Source: Microbacterium galbinum
Lineage (GTDB): Bacteria > Actinomycetota > Actinomycetes > Actinomycetales > Microbacteriaceae
Assembly: GCF_023091225.1 (NCBI RefSeq)
Contig: NZ_JAHWXM010000001.1
Span: 1,488,001 to 1,552,000 of the forward strand
Direction: 5' to 3'
DNA: 64,000 nt
How positions within the stretch are numbered: position 1 is the first letter of the stretch; every line of letters starts with the position of its first letter. The notes beneath the pieces are model-generated. The model was not told where the DNA came from. It saw only the letters and a list, made by a program, of their open reading frames with translations, and did not search any database. The translations under genes were made by a program, and so were the position numbers. Below are positions 41,922 through 52,168 of the stretch, in pieces.

Positions 41922-42380
41922 CTAGGCCGAGGGTGACAGCGTCGACTTCTGCAGGGCATCCTCCGCGGCGACCCACGCGAGCATCGCGCACTTCACGCGC
42001 GCCACGTACTTCGACACCCCGCCGAGAGCCGCGGCATCGCCGAGCAGCTCCTCGTCGGGCTCAATCTTTCCGCGCGAGCGCATCGCCTCGCGGAAGGCCG
42101 CGATGCGCACGTCGAGATCGTCGACCGAGAGCCCTTCGGCGAGCTCGGCGAGCAGCGACGCGGACGCCTGCGAGATCGCGCAGCCGTGCCCCTCCCAGGC
42201 GATCGCCTCGATCGATCCGTCAGCCGCGCGGTGCACCTGCACGGTGACCTCGTCGCCGCACGTCGGATTGACCTGGTGCGACTGCGCCAGGATCTCGCCC
42301 CGCAGGCCGAAGCCGTGCGGCGTGCGCGAGTGATCGAGGATGAGCTCCTGGTAGAGGTTCTGCAGGTCGCCGGACGTCAT
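41922..42380 (-). CDS. sufU: SufU iron-sulfur cluster assembly protein
   Basis: A 152-residue protein of the SufU/IscU fold. Conserved cysteines occur in VNPTCGDEVTVQ, GHGCAISQAS and VKCAMLAW, and the family's GDEVTV and SKYVARVKC segments are present. In Gram-positive bacteria SufU accepts sulfur from SufS through zinc-ligand exchange. Its ATG overlaps the sufS stop (ATGA), so the two are co-translated. The rest of a suf operon is not in this window. Confidence 0.9.
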   Translation of the reverse strand: MTSGDLQNLYQELILDHSRTPHGFGLRGEILAQSHQVNPTCGDEVTVQVHRAADGSIEAIAWEGHGCAISQASASLLAELAEGLSVDDLDVRIAAFREAMRSRGKIEPDEELLGDAAALGGVSKYVARVKCAMLAWVAAEDALQKSTLSPSA

Positions 42381-43684
42381 GAGCGTGCTCCGAAGAAGTC
42401 GATGGCCGCGGCGACGCCGTCGATCACGGCATCCACCTCGGCGTCGGTCGTGTAGAGGTAGGTGCTGGCCCGCGTCGACGAGGTCACGCCCAGACGGCGA
42501 TGCAGCGGCTGGGCGCAGTGGTGTCCGACACGCACGGCGATGCCGCGGTCGTCGAGGAACTGGCCGACATCGTGCGAATGGATGCCGGCGACGTCGAAGC
42601 TCGCGAGCCCCACGCGCGGCAGAGCGATGCCCGCGCCGAGCACTCGCACACCATCGATCGCGCCGAGTCCGTCGAGCAGGCGCACGCCGAGCTGGGCCTC
42701 GTGGGCGGCGATCCGCGGCATCCCGATCTCGGTCAGGTAGTCGACCGCTGCGGCGAGCGCGATCGCCTGCGAGACCCGCTGCGTGCCGGCCTCGAAGCGC
42801 TGGGGCGGAGCCATGTACTCGGCCTCGGTGGTGGTGACGGTGGTGATCATCGAGCCGCCGGTGAGGAACGGCGGCATGATCTCGAGCAGTTCGCGGCGGC
42901 CGTAGAGCGCGCCGACACCGGTGGGTCCGAGCATCTTGTGGCCGGAGAGCACGGCGAAGTCGACGTCGAGGGCGCGCACGTCGAGCGGTAGGTGCGGAGC
43001 CGACTGGCAGGCGTCGAGCATCACGAGCGCACCGACTTCGTGGGCGCGGGCGATCACCTGCTCGACGGGGTTGATCACGCCGAGCACGTTCGAGACGTGG
43101 GTGACGGCGACGAGCTTCGCACGGTCGGTGATGTGCTCGGCGAGGGTGTCGAGGCGCAGCGCCCCGTCGTCGTCGAGCGGGATCACGCGCAGGGTCGCAC
43201 CGGTGCGCGCGGCGAGCTCCTGCCACGGGATGAGGTTGGCGTGGTGCTCCATCTCGGTCGTGACGATCTCGTCGCCCGCCTGCAGTCGCAGGGGCTCGGC
43301 CGCCGCGCCTCCCCGCCCGATCGAAGCGTTCGAGAGAGAGTAGGCGACGAGGTTCAGCGCCTCGGTGGCGTTCGAGGTCCAGACGATCTCGTCGTCGTCG
43401 GCCCCGATGAGGCGAGCGACCGTGGCCCGGGCGTCCTCGAAGAGCTCGGTGGCCTCGGCGGCGAGGGTGTGCGCTCCGCGGTGCACGGCGGAGTTGAACG
43501 TGGTCGCGAACTCGCGCTCGGCGTCGAGCACCGCGAAGGGCCGCTGCGAGGTCGCGCCCGAGTCGAGATAGGCGAGCGGATGCCCGTTCACCGCGCTCGC
43601 GAGGATCGGAAAGTCCTCGCGCAGCCGACGCACCTCGTCGTCGCTCAGCGGGGTGGCCGGGGCGGTGAGGGACGACGTGCTCAT
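42377..43684 (-). CDS. sufS: SufS cysteine desulfurase
   Basis: A 435-residue group II cysteine desulfurase. The PLP lysine is in LSGHKMLGP, HANLIPWQELAARTG and TEMEHH are cofactor-region motifs, and the catalytic cysteine is in RVGHHCAQPLHRRLG near residue 390. It takes sulfur from cysteine and passes it to SufU, encoded by the next gene. The opening DSGATSQRPFAVLDAE is typical. It lies 12 bases downstream of the treZ stop on the same strand, but belongs to a different function. Confidence 0.93.
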   Translation of the reverse strand: MSTSSLTAPATPLSDDEVRRLREDFPILASAVNGHPLAYLDSGATSQRPFAVLDAEREFATTFNSAVHRGAHTLAAEATELFEDARATVARLIGADDDEIVWTSNATEALNLVAYSLSNASIGRGGAAAEPLRLQAGDEIVTTEMEHHANLIPWQELAARTGATLRVIPLDDDGALRLDTLAEHITDRAKLVAVTHVSNVLGVINPVEQVIARAHEVGALVMLDACQSAPHLPLDVRALDVDFAVLSGHKMLGPTGVGALYGRRELLEIMPPFLTGGSMITTVTTTEAEYMAPPQRFEAGTQRVSQAIALAAAVDYLTEIGMPRIAAHEAQLGVRLLDGLGAIDGVRVLGAGIALPRVGLASFDVAGIHSHDVGQFLDDRGIAVRVGHHCAQPLHRRLGVTSSTRASTYLYTTDAEVDAVIDGVAAAIDFFGARS

Positions 43685-43696
43685 CCTTCTAGCTTC

Positions 43697-45481
43697 TCAC
43701 CCCGAGACGGCCTCCGGGCCCTCGGGGGGAGCGACGACGGCCGCCGATTCGGACGGGACGGTGATCTCTCCGTCGACGATGAGCGCCTCGCCCGTCGCCA
43801 GGAGCACCTCGTCACCGGGGCCGACCGCGAAGGACGCGGGCTCGGGCGACAGGTTCACCAGCACCGCCAACGCACCGCGGTCGATCCGGTAGACACGGGC
43901 GTCGGGCGCGTTGCCTGCCGAGTTCGCGCTCACCTCGACCGTGACGCGGTTGCGCGACGAATCGGGGTCGGTGAGTTCGGGTCGGGCGCGGCGCAGCGCG
44001 ATCAGATCGCGGTACAGCGCGTGCAGCCCGGCATGCGAGGGCCGGTCGAGTTCGGCCCAGTCGAGGTGCGAGCGCTCGAAGGTCTCCGGGTCCTGCGGGT
44101 CGGGCACCTGATCGGGGTCCCAACCCATGCGGGCGAACTCGGCGATGCGGCCCTCGGCGGTCGCGCGACCGAGCTCGGGCTCGGGGTGCGAGGTGAAGAA
44201 CTGCCAGGGCGTGGAGGCTCCCCACTCCTCTCCCATGAAGAGCATGGGGGTTCCGGGAGCGGTGAGGGTGAGCACGGCCGCGACCGCGAGCCTCCCCGGC
44301 GACAGCGTCTGCGAGAGCCGGTCGCCCGCCGCGCGGTTGCCGATCTGGTCGTGGTCCTGGGCGAAGGTCACCAGTCGCCAGGCGGGGACCGTGTCGGCGA
44401 CCGGTCGGCCGTGCGGACGCCCGCGGAACGACGAGAACGTGCCGTCGTGGAAGAACCCTCCGCGGGTGACCTTGGCGACGGCATCCGCCGCGGCGAAGTC
44501 CTCGTAGTAGCCCGCCGTCTCACCGGTCAGGGCCACGTGCACGGCGTGATGCCAGTCGTCGGACCACTGCGCCGTGAGCCCGTAGCCGCCCGCCTCGCGC
44601 GGGAGGATCAGCGTGGGGTCGTTGAGGTCCGACTCGGCGATCAGGGTGAGCGGCCGCTGCTGATGCGCCGACAGCGCATCGACCCGCTCGGCCAGCTCCT
44701 GCAGGATGTGCACGGGCTGCTCGTCGTGCAGAGCGTGCACCGCGTCGAGGCGGAGCCCGTCGACGTGGAAGTCGCGCAGCCACATCAGCGCGTTCTCGAT
44801 GATGTACTCGCGCACCGCCGGCTCATCGAGGTCGATCGAGTCGCCCCATGTGTTGCGCTGACCGTCGCGCAGATACGGACCGAACTCGGGCAGGTAGTTG
44901 CCGCTCGGACCGAGGTGGTTGTACACGACGTCCTGGATGACGGCGAGACCGCGGGCGTGCGCGGCATCCACCAACCGCTGGTAGGCGCGCGGGCCGCCGT
45001 ACTGCTCGTGCACCGCATACCAGAGCACGCCGTCGTAGCCCCAGTTCCAGAGGCCGTTGAAGGCGTTCACCGGCAGCAGCTCGATGTGCGTGACGCCGAG
45101 GTCGACGAGGTGGTCGAGCCGCTCGATCAGCGCGTCGAGGGTGCCCTCGGGGGTCATCGTGCCGACGTGCAGCTCGTAGATCACGCCGCCCGCGAGGGGG
45201 CGGCCGGTCCACGCGGCATCCGTCCAGGCGAAGGTCGACGCGTCGAATGCCGCCGACGGGCCGTGCACGCCGTCGGGCTGACGACGCGAGCGCGGGTCGG
45301 GGCGGGCTTCGTCGGCGTCATCGATCACGAAGCCGTAGCGGTCACCGTCGGCGAGCGCCACGTCTGCGCGCCACCAGCCGTCGGATGCCGAGGCCAGCTC
45401 GGTGTCGTGGGGGGACGCCGCGGCATCCGTCCAGCGGCGCAGCCGCAGTCGCTGCGCCCGCGGCGCCCAGACCTCGATCAT
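43697..45481 (-). CDS. treZ: Malto-oligosyltrehalose trehalohydrolase
   Basis: A 594-residue GH13 enzyme that releases trehalose from maltooligosyl-trehalose. The N-terminal CBM48 domain opens [17 protein letters not shown]13 motifs include [25 protein letters not shown] (nucleophile Asp), LIAESDLND (acid Glu) and [12 protein letters not shown]. The long frame upstream of ATG 45481 is the treY gene read in another frame. The start overlaps the treY stop by four bases. It is the last step of the TreY-TreZ pathway. Confidence 0.93.
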   Translation of the reverse strand: MIEVWAPRAQRLRLRRWTDAAASPHDTELASASDGWWRADVALADGDRYGFVIDDADEARPDPRSRRQPDGVHGPSAAFDASTFAWTDAAWTGRPLAGGVIYELHVGTMTPEGTLDALIERLDHLVDLGVTHIELLPVNAFNGLWNWGYDGVLWYAVHEQYGGPRAYQRLVDAAHARGLAVIQDVVYNHLGPSGNYLPEFGPYLRDGQRNTWGDSIDLDEPAVREYIIENALMWLRDFHVDGLRLDAVHALHDEQPVHILQELAERVDALSAHQQRPLTLIAESDLNDPTLILPREAGGYGLTAQWSDDWHHAVHVALTGETAGYYEDFAAADAVAKVTRGGFFHDGTFSSFRGRPHGRPVADTVPAWRLVTFAQDHDQIGNRAAGDRLSQTLSPGRLAVAAVLTLTAPGTPMLFMGEEWGASTPWQFFTSHPEPELGRATAEGRIAEFARMGWDPDQVPDPQDPETFERSHLDWAELDRPSHAGLHALYRDLIALRRARPELTDPDSSRNRVTVEVSANSAGNAPDARVYRIDRGALAVLVNLSPEPASFAVGPGDEVLLATGEALIVDGEITVPSESAAVVAPPEGPEAVSG

Positions 45482-47826
45482 CGTGCCTCCATCAGCAGGG
45501 CGACGGGATAGGTGTCGAGCAGCTCGGCCAGGCGCACGGGGCCCGGGTCGATGCGGCGGCCGGTGAGCACATCGGTGGCCGCACTGTCGGGGCGCATCAG
45601 GAGCGTGTCGCCCCAGCCGCCACGGGCCGCGAGCCCTACGGGCAAGCGGGTCGCGACGACGGTGACGCGGCCGCGGTCGACCGCGACGGCATGGGCGGAT
45701 GCGTCGCCCACGACCTCGGCCGGACGGTAGCGGGTGAACAGCTCGGAGTGGTCGCGGCGCAACCGGAGGGCGCGCGAGGTGACCAGCATCTTGGCGAGAC
45801 CCGTGCCGTCGACCGCCGGGAGGAGCCCGTGCGCCACGTCGGTGTCGAGCGCGCCGAGCAGCTGCGCGTGCGCGGCGAAGTCGACCGGGCGTCGGTTGTC
45901 GGGGTCGACGAGCGACAGATCCCACAGCTCGCTGCCCTGATAGACGTCGGGCACGCCGGGACCGGTGAGCTGGAGCAGCTTGGCCGACAGCGAGTTCGAC
46001 CGACCGAAGCCGGTGATCTCGGCGACGAACCCCTCGAGCGTCTCGCGGGCGGCTCCGTTCGCGGCATCGGCGATGGCGATCACGCCTCGCTCGAAGTCCT
46101 CGTCGGGGTGCTGCCAGGTCGTCGACTCGGCCGCCTCGCGCGCGGCCTTGAGGCCGTAGTCGCGCAGGCGTTCGGAGGTGATCGGCCAGGCGCCGACCGC
46201 CGCCTGCCACAGCAGCGAGTCGAGGGGACCGTGACCGGTCGAGGCGATCGCGCGCAGATCGGCGAGCACATCGGCCCAGCGCTGCGGCATCTCGGCGAGG
46301 ACCGACAGCCGCGCCCGCACGTCTTCCGAGCGCTTGGTGTCGTGCGTCGAGAGCGTCGTCATCGAGTGCGGCCAGGCGGCGAGGCGGTCCTGCTGAGCCG
46401 CGTGGAACTCGGCCGAGGTCAGCGCCGCGATCGACGGGTCGCCGCCGACCTCGGTCAGGGTACCGAGGCGGGTGTAGCGGTAGAACGCCGTGTCCTCCAC
46501 GCCCTTCGCCATCACCGCGCCGCTCAGCTGCGGGAAGCGGTCGGCGATCTCGAGCGCCGTGTCGGCGAGGAGCGGGGCGAGTTCGGCGATCGGCCCCGCG
46601 AGATCCGGTCGGCGCCGGGAGGCCTCGGCCAACGCCCGGTCCAGGTGCTCGCGCCCCGCGGGCAGATACGGGCGATACAGCGGGAAGCACGCCACGATCT
46701 CGGTGAGCGCGTCGTCCGCGTCGACGATGCCGAACGGCAGGCTGCGCACGAGGCGTCGTACCTCGGACTGCAGGATCGTCTCGGCGATCATCCGCTTCGT
46801 CGTGTGCGTCAGGTCGTGCCACGACTCCGCCTCGGGCAGGCCGGTGTCGGCACGCAGACGGGAGTCGAGCGCGTCGAGCGCCGCGACACCGGCCGGGTCG
46901 ATGAGCACGCGGTCGATCTCACCCAGTGCGTCGTACCCCGTGGTGCCGTCGGTGCGCCACCAGTCGGGCAGCGCCTCGCCCGGCTCGAGGATCTTCTCGA
47001 CGAGCACGTACGCCCCGCCGGTCGCATCCGCCAGGTTCTCGAGGTAGCCACCCGGATCCGACAGGCCGTCGGGGTGGTCGACCCGGAGCCCGTCGGCGAG
47101 GCCATCGGTGATCCACCGGATGATCTCGCGGTGCGACGCCGCGAAGACATCGGGGAGCTCGACACGGATGCCGGCGAGCTCGGGCACCGCGAAGAACCGC
47201 CGGTAGTTGAGTTCGGTGTTCTGGTCCTCCCAGAACCGCAGCTCGTAGTGCTGCGCGGCGAGCAGGGCCGGCAGATCGTCGGCGAGCGCGGCCGTGCCGG
47301 GGGCCAGCGGGAGAACGTGCTCGAAGTAGGAGAGGGTGCCGTCCGGAGCATCCTTCTGCGGAGTCGTATCGACCACGAGGTCGCCCGACGCCACCACGTC
47401 GGCGGGCGCCGCGCCGAGGATCGGGAGGCGCACCCGGTCGTCGCCCCGCCGCCAGTCGATGTCGAACGCGACCGCGTGCGACGACGATCGACCGAGGCGC
47501 AGCACGTCCCACCACCACGGGTTCGCGCGCGGAACGCCGACCCCCATGTGGTTCGGGACCGTGTCGATCAGGATGCCCAGGCCCGCTCCGTGCGCCGCGG
47601 CCGCGAAGCGCTCGAGTCCTTCCGCTCCCCCGCGGCTCGGATCGACGCGCGAGTGATCGACGACGTCGTAGCCGTGGTCGGATCCCGGAGTCGCGGCGAG
47701 CAACGGCGAGAGATACGCCCAGTCCGCACCGAGCGCGGCGAGGTACGGCGCGACGCGCGCCGCCTCGTCGAGCGTGAGGCGCGAGGTGATCTGCAGGCGG
47801 TACGTCGAGAGGGGGCGACGGGTCAC
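45478..47826 (-). CDS. treY: Malto-oligosyltrehalose synthase
   Basis: A 782-residue GH13 enzyme that converts the reducing end of a maltodextrin to a trehalose unit. Family blocks are [20 protein letters not shown] at the N-terminus, [27 protein letters not shown] (nucleophile Asp), [11 protein letters not shown] (acid Glu) and [17 protein letters not shown]. It is coupled to treZ downstream and glgX upstream by four-base overlaps. Together they make trehalose from glycogen, a common route in actinobacteria. Confidence 0.94.
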   Translation of the reverse strand: MTRRPLSTYRLQITSRLTLDEAARVAPYLAALGADWAYLSPLLAATPGSDHGYDVVDHSRVDPSRGGAEGLERFAAAAHGAGLGILIDTVPNHMGVGVPRANPWWWDVLRLGRSSSHAVAFDIDWRRGDDRVRLPILGAAPADVVASGDLVVDTTPQKDAPDGTLSYFEHVLPLAPGTAALADDLPALLAAQHYELRFWEDQNTELNYRRFFAVPELAGIRVELPDVFAASHREIIRWITDGLADGLRVDHPDGLSDPGGYLENLADATGGAYVLVEKILEPGEALPDWWRTDGTTGYDALGEIDRVLIDPAGVAALDALDSRLRADTGLPEAESWHDLTHTTKRMIAETILQSEVRRLVRSLPFGIVDADDALTEIVACFPLYRPYLPAGREHLDRALAEASRRRPDLAGPIAELAPLLADTALEIADRFPQLSGAVMAKGVEDTAFYRYTRLGTLTEVGGDPSIAALTSAEFHAAQQDRLAAWPHSMTTLSTHDTKRSEDVRARLSVLAEMPQRWADVLADLRAIASTGHGPLDSLLWQAAVGAWPITSERLRDYGLKAAREAAESTTWQHPDEDFERGVIAIADAANGAARETLEGFVAEITGFGRSNSLSAKLLQLTGPGVPDVYQGSELWDLSLVDPDNRRPVDFAAHAQLLGALDTDVAHGLLPAVDGTGLAKMLVTSRALRLRRDHSELFTRYRPAEVVGDASAHAVAVDRGRVTVVATRLPVGLAARGGWGDTLLMRPDSAATDVLTGRRIDPGPVRLAELLDTYPVALLMEAR

Positions 47827-50075
47827 GGGTTCTCCTCGTCCGGTGCCTCGGTCGGAGCGTCATCGGCCTCGGCGGCGGATGCGGCCGCAGCCGCCTCGAC
47901 CGCCTCGACGTGCTCGGTCTGCGCACGCAGAGATGCCTCGACGGAGTCGTCGGTGTCGATCTCCGCCTCGGGGCGCTCGCGCAGCACGAGCAGCGACTGG
48001 GCCTCGAGGATGAGGTCGTCGCGCGGACGCAGGGTCGCGCCCTCGATCGACTGACCCGCCGTGTCGACGACGATCTCCCAGCCCTTCGCGAGCCGGGCCG
48101 GCGGCAGAACGGCATCGACCGCGGCATCCCCGCTGTTGAAGTAGACGAGGAAGTTCACGTCGGTGACGGGGCGCCCGCGCACGTCCTTCTCGCGGATGCC
48201 GTAGCCGTTGAGGAACATGCCGACCGAGAGTCCGAATCCGGAGTCCCAGTCCTCGGGCTTCATCGGGCGTCCGTCCGGCCGCAGCCAGACGACGTCGGGC
48301 ACGCGCTCGCCGTCTTCGTCGCGCACGGGACGCCCGTCGAAGAAGCGGCTGCGTCGGAACGTCGGATGCTCGTGCCGCAGTCGGGCGACGGATGCGGTGA
48401 ACTCGATCAGGGGCCGGTCGGCGGCATCCCAATCGACCCAGGTGATCTCGTTGTCCTGCGCGTAGCCGTTGTTGTTGCCGCCCTGCGTGCGGCCCAACTC
48501 GTCGCCGTGCGCGATCATCGGCACGCCCTGCGAGAGCAACAGCGTCGCCAGGAAGTTGCGCTGCTGGCGCGCCCGGCGACGGTTGACATCGGCGTCGTCG
48601 GTCGGACCCTCCACCCCGTTGTTGTCGGAGCGGTTGTGGGATTCGCCGTCGTTGTTGTCTTCGCCGTTGGCCTCGTTGTGCTTCTCGTCGTACGACACGA
48701 GGTCGCGCAGGGTGAAGCCGTCGTGCGCGGTGACGAAGTTGATCGACGCCACGGGGCGACGGCCGGAGTGCTCGTAGAGGTCGGCCGAGCCGGTGAGGCG
48801 CGACGCGAACTCGCCGAGCGCCTGCGGCTCCCCCCGCCAGAAGTCGCGGACCGTGTCGCGGTACTTGCCGTTCCACTCGGTCCACTGGGGCGGGAAATTG
48901 CCCACCTGGTAGCCGCCGGGGCCGACGTCCCACGGCTCGGCGATCAGCTTCACCTGCGAGACGATCGGATCCTGCTGCACGAGCTCGAAGAACGCCGCCA
49001 GCCGGTCGACGTCGTAGAACTCGCGAGCAAGGGTCGAGGCGAGATCGAAGCGGAACCCGTCGACGTGCATCTCGGTCACCCAGTAGCGCAGCGAGTCCAT
49101 GATCAGCTGCAGCGCGTGCGGACTGCCGGCGTTGAGGCTGTTGCCCGTGCCGGTGTAGTCGGTGTAGTACCGCTTGTCCTCCTCCAACCGGTAGTACGCC
49201 CGGTTGTCGATCCCGCGCATCGAGAGCATCGGTCCCAGATGATTGCCCTCGGCGGTGTGGTTGTAGACGACGTCGAGGATGACCTCGATGCCCGCGGCGT
49301 GGAGGGCGCGGACCATCGCCTTGAACTCCTGCACCTGCTGACCCTGCTGGCCGTTCGAGGCGTAGTCGTTGTGCGGCGCGAAGAATGCGAGCGTGTTGTA
49401 ACCCCAGTAGTTGGTGAGGCCCTTGTCCTGGAGCACCGAATCGTGCACGAACTGGTGCACCGGCATGAGCTCGATCGCCGTCACCCCGAGGCGCACGAGG
49501 TGGTCGATGATGGCGGGATGCGCGATGCCCGCGTACGTTCCGCGCAGGTCGTCGGGTACGTCGGGATGCTGAACGGTGAGGCCCTTCACGTGCGCCTCGT
49601 AAATCACGGTCTGCGCGTAGGGCGTCTTGAGAAGCCGGTCGCCCGCCCAGTCGAAGAACGGGTTGATGACCACGCCCTTCGCCATCGACGCGGCGGAGTC
49701 CTCGTCGTTGCGCGAGTCGGGGTCGCCGAAGTCGTAGCCGAAGAGCGACTGCCCCCAGTCGATGTCACCCGCGACGGCCTTGGCGTAGGGGTCGAGCAGC
49801 AGCTTGTTCGGGTTGAACCGCTGACCCTCGGTGGGGTCGTAGGGGCCGTGCACGCGGTAGCCGTAGAGCTGCCCCGGCTGCACCGCCGGCAGGTAGCCGT
49901 GCCAGACGAACGCATCGACCTCGGTCAGCTCCACACGCTGCTCGGTGCCGTCGGCGTCGAACAGGCACAACTCGACCTTCTCGGCGCATTCGCTGAAGAG
50001 GGCGAAGTTGGTTCCCTGTCCGTCGTAGGTGGCCCCCAGGGGGTAGGGCGTTCCCGGCCAGATCTCGAGGCTCAT
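47823..50075 (-). CDS. glgX: Glycogen debranching enzyme GlgX/TreX
   Basis: A 750-residue isoamylase-type enzyme. Motifs are PLGATYDGQGTNFALFSECA at the start, VVYNHTAEGNHLGPM, GFRFDLASTLAR (nucleophile Asp), LIAEPWDVGPGGYQVGNFPP (acid Glu) and INFVTAHDGFTLRDLVSYD. The last 50 residues are an Ala/Glu-rich tail beyond the usual end. It removes branches so that TreY can use linear chains. Its start overlaps the end of the gene before it, and its stop overlaps treY. Confidence 0.94.
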   Translation of the reverse strand: MSLEIWPGTPYPLGATYDGQGTNFALFSECAEKVELCLFDADGTEQRVELTEVDAFVWHGYLPAVQPGQLYGYRVHGPYDPTEGQRFNPNKLLLDPYAKAVAGDIDWGQSLFGYDFGDPDSRNDEDSAASMAKGVVINPFFDWAGDRLLKTPYAQTVIYEAHVKGLTVQHPDVPDDLRGTYAGIAHPAIIDHLVRLGVTAIELMPVHQFVHDSVLQDKGLTNYWGYNTLAFFAPHNDYASNGQQGQQVQEFKAMVRALHAAGIEVILDVVYNHTAEGNHLGPMLSMRGIDNRAYYRLEEDKRYYTDYTGTGNSLNAGSPHALQLIMDSLRYWVTEMHVDGFRFDLASTLAREFYDVDRLAAFFELVQQDPIVSQVKLIAEPWDVGPGGYQVGNFPPQWTEWNGKYRDTVRDFWRGEPQALGEFASRLTGSADLYEHSGRRPVASINFVTAHDGFTLRDLVSYDEKHNEANGEDNNDGESHNRSDNNGVEGPTDDADVNRRRARQQRNFLATLLLSQGVPMIAHGDELGRTQGGNNNGYAQDNEITWVDWDAADRPLIEFTASVARLRHEHPTFRRSRFFDGRPVRDEDGERVPDVVWLRPDGRPMKPEDWDSGFGLSVGMFLNGYGIREKDVRGRPVTDVNFLVYFNSGDAAVDAVLPPARLAKGWEIVVDTAGQSIEGATLRPRDDLILEAQSLLVLRERPEAEIDTDDSVEASLRAQTEHVEAVEAAAAASAAEADDAPTEAPDEENP

Positions 50076-50395
50076 GCCGTGATCTTAGGCGCACGCGGTG
50101 ACGCGGCTGTTTCGGCGACGATCTCCACGGCGCGGTGGAAGTCGTGAACCTGGGCGATCTCGCTCGCCTGGGCGTAGGGGTGGCCGACGTAGCAGACGAA
50201 CACGGGCGGCACGACCTCGACGAAGCCGACGGGGCCGTCGTGCAGCACGACGTAGCGGTCGGGGTCGACGCGCTCGTACGAGACCTCGCTCGGAGCGTCT
50301 GCGGTGGCCGGGGTGTCGGCGGCGGGCGAGTGGACGAGTCCGTGCTCGTCACCGCCGCATGCGGAGCCGGGGGATGTGCGGGTCTGTGCAGTCAT
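50072..50395 (-). CDS. Small protein of unknown function heading the trehalose operon
   Basis: A 107-residue protein from ATG 50395. After a Ser/Gly-rich start it has a 55-residue beta-rich part (YERVDPDRYVVLHDGPVGFV, VPPVFVCYVGHPYAQASEIA, QVHDFHRAVEIVAE). It overlaps glgX by four bases, so it is probably translated with it. No family is recognised. A role tied to glycogen or trehalose is possible from position only. Confidence 0.65.
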   Translation of the reverse strand: MTAQTRTSPGSACGGDEHGLVHSPAADTPATADAPSEVSYERVDPDRYVVLHDGPVGFVEVVPPVFVCYVGHPYAQASEIAQVHDFHRAVEIVAETAASPRAPKITA

Positions 50396-50586
50396 GCGGG
50401 CTCCTGTGATTCTGTTTGTGGTGTCGACGATAGGCGCGCGCGGGGAATCGGAGAATGCCATTGCCAGAGCGGTAGGCCAGCGGTTAGCATCGGCAGTTCT
50501 CTTCATCGCGTCCGGCGTCACAGATCGCCGCGCTATCCGGTCATAGCTGGTGGAGCGACCGCGCTCCCCGTGGAGAAGAGGAGACC

Positions 50587-50721
50587 ATGCTCGACGGACT
50601 GTCGCCCGCCGACGGCCTGAACGATGCGCTCGAGTTCGGCTCGTCTCGGTTCCGCTCTGTGGGGCGATGGCGGCGGCGCGTGGCGGACGGATGCTCGGTG
50701 GGCGCCGTCACCGGAAGATGA
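50587..50721 (+). CDS. 44-codon frame with strong ribosome binding site, possibly a truncated gene
   Basis: The frame opens MLDGLSPADGLNDALEFGSS and ends after 44 codons. GGAGAAGAGGAGACC precedes the ATG, an unusually good Shine-Dalgarno context. The last third overlaps the 3' end of the convergent membrane gene at 50708. It could be a small gene or the stump of a gene cut off when the toxin-like cassette arrived. Confidence 0.35.
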   Translation: MLDGLSPADGLNDALEFGSSRFRSVGRWRRRVADGCSVGAVTGR

Positions 50722-51064
50722 GGAAGCCGAGTGCGGCGAAAGCGAGCGAAAGCGCCAGTGCCATGCGGCCGAGTCGGGCGGCGCGAGCGTCGCGGCGGGC
50801 CGCGAGCAGGATCACCAGCATCGCCAGGATTCCCCCGATCCACCAGGTCTTGATGAGAACCGTGAGCACGACGAGCGCGACGAAACCGGTTACCGGGATG
50901 ATCAGCATCAGGACGACGCTTGCCAGCGCGATGAGTGGGGTGAACCAGACGATCCTCGCGAAGAGGAGCGGGCCGTCTTCGACCCACGCGGCGGCGAGAT
51001 GCGACCGCGGCGGCGGTGCAGCACAGATGAACGGCTCGTTCGTCGGGTGGCGTTCGCGCATCAT
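50708..51064 (-). CDS. Three-helix membrane protein, end of toxin-like operon
   Basis: A 118-residue protein with hydrophobic segments at about 33-55, 58-88 and 98-117, and a basic loop RRDARAARLGR. It is similar in size and helix layout to the 113-residue protein at 52165. Its start overlaps the end of the upstream lipoprotein gene (ATGA). The pair lipoprotein plus membrane protein occurs twice in this operon, which suggests duplicated immunity modules. Confidence 0.65.
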   Translation of the reverse strand: MMRERHPTNEPFICAAPPPRSHLAAAWVEDGPLLFARIVWFTPLIALASVVLMLIIPVTGFVALVVLTVLIKTWWIGGILAMLVILLAARRDARAARLGRMALALSLAFAALGFLIFR

Positions 51065-51744
51065 GGAGTTGCAGTCGGAGTCGGAGTGGCGAAGCCGAAC
51101 TTCGGCTCAGCCGACGGATGCTCCGGCTGCGACCAGTCCCGCCCGTTCAGCCCGGCCGGGAACATGAGGTCGACGAGCTCTTCCTCGCTTCCCGGCTCGC
51201 AGGTACTCGTGACGTCGATGTCGATCCAGTCCCGTGACTTTCCAGTCGTAACGGTGATGACGACTAGTTCGATGTGCGCAGAAGGCTTGCGCGCTTCCAG
51301 AACGAGGTCTTGCACGTCGCCGGAGAATGTACGCACTCCGATTCCGGACCATCCGTGCTCACCGAACCACTCAGAAAGGGCATCGATCGTCTGGTCGGGT
51401 GAACCGTCGGGCAAGCGCCAGCCATCGTTGTGGGGCGTCGAGCGCCCGAACGCGAATCGGTAGCCGTCACTGCCGCACTTGCTCGGAATGTCGCCGTATT
51501 TCTGCACGTCCCATTCACCGTCCAGGATCCTCAGTTGCAGTAACGAGATCTCTTTCTTGACTGAGGAGTTGATACTTCGCGCTTGGTGGTAGAGAGCTAT
51601 ACCCGATGGCGCACATCCCGCCATGGACAGCACCGCCAGCAACAGTCCAACCAAAGCGATGATCGCCCGGCCCCGGAAGCCGCGCCGACTTGGCACCTCC
51701 GTCCGCTTGGCGGACACGACAAGAATCCGATCTGTCATGCGCAT
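51061..51744 (-). CDS. Lipoprotein, second copy in the toxin-like operon
   Basis: About 227 residues. A basic N-terminus and hydrophobic helix end in the lipobox SMAGC. The mature part shares many blocks with the lipoprotein at 52503: GEWDVQKYGDIPSKCG, GWSGIGVRTFSGDV, STCEPGSEEELVDLMFP and EHPSAEPKFGFATPTPT. A cysteine pair is conserved. Start candidates are ATG 51744 and ATG 51738. It lies 64 bases downstream of the previous gene, the only real gap in the operon, so it may have its own promoter. Confidence 0.7.
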   Translation of the reverse strand: MRMTDRILVVSAKRTEVPSRRGFRGRAIIALVGLLLAVLSMAGCAPSGIALYHQARSINSSVKKEISLLQLRILDGEWDVQKYGDIPSKCGSDGYRFAFGRSTPHNDGWRLPDGSPDQTIDALSEWFGEHGWSGIGVRTFSGDVQDLVLEARKPSAHIELVVITVTTGKSRDWIDIDVTSTCEPGSEEELVDLMFPAGLNGRDWSQPEHPSAEPKFGFATPTPTATP

Positions 51745-51808
51745 CGAAACAGTGTGCTTGCGATCCGGGAACACCATCGGAAGCTATCCACAGCCCGATC
51801 CAAACCAC

Positions 51809-52168
51809 TCATGACCACCCCCACGGATGCTCGAGCATGTAGAGGAGCAGGACGGGGCCGAGCGCCGCGATGGCGAATGCGCCGAGCGCGCCGAAGATCT
51901 TGGTCGCGAGCGATCCGAATCGAGTACGGAAGCGCACGTTCTTGTAGATGAACGCGGCGAGCACGATTGACACCCCGTACTGCAGGTACTGCCAGATCGG
52001 TACGAAGTTCAGGTACGCCGACCACGCCGTCCAGAGCGGGAATGCCACCCACAGGCACAGCGCCGCGAGCATGGAGCCCCATGCCGCCGACCGTGCTCTT
52101 TCTCGTTGCGCCGAGTTCGGAACGTAGGGATGCTCGGGCGCTGCGGTGCGTTCGAGGTCGTCGCTCAT
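51809..52168 (-). CDS. Membrane protein in toxin-like operon
   Basis: A 119-residue protein from ATG 52168 with hydrophobic segments at about 32-52, 62-80 and 90-112 (GALGAFAIAALGPVLLLYML). The N-terminus is soluble (SDDLERTAAPEHPYVPNSAQ). It overlaps the upstream gene by four bases. It is unrecognised, and probably belongs to the immunity set. Confidence 0.65.
   Translation of the reverse strand: MSDDLERTAAPEHPYVPNSAQRERARSAAWGSMLAALCLWVAFPLWTAWSAYLNFVPIWQYLQYGVSIVLAAFIYKNVRFRTRFGSLATKIFGALGAFAIAALGPVLLLYMLEHPWGWS

Noticed and set aside
42992..45511. 839-codon open frame on the plus strand opposite sufS and treZ
   Set aside because: Both sufS and treZ have full motif sets on the minus strand; the plus frame shows only Val/Arg/Gly-rich shadow composition.
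47910..50147. 745-codon open frame opposite glgX
   Set aside because: glgX carries all GH13 motifs on the minus strand, and the opposite frame has no recognisable domain.
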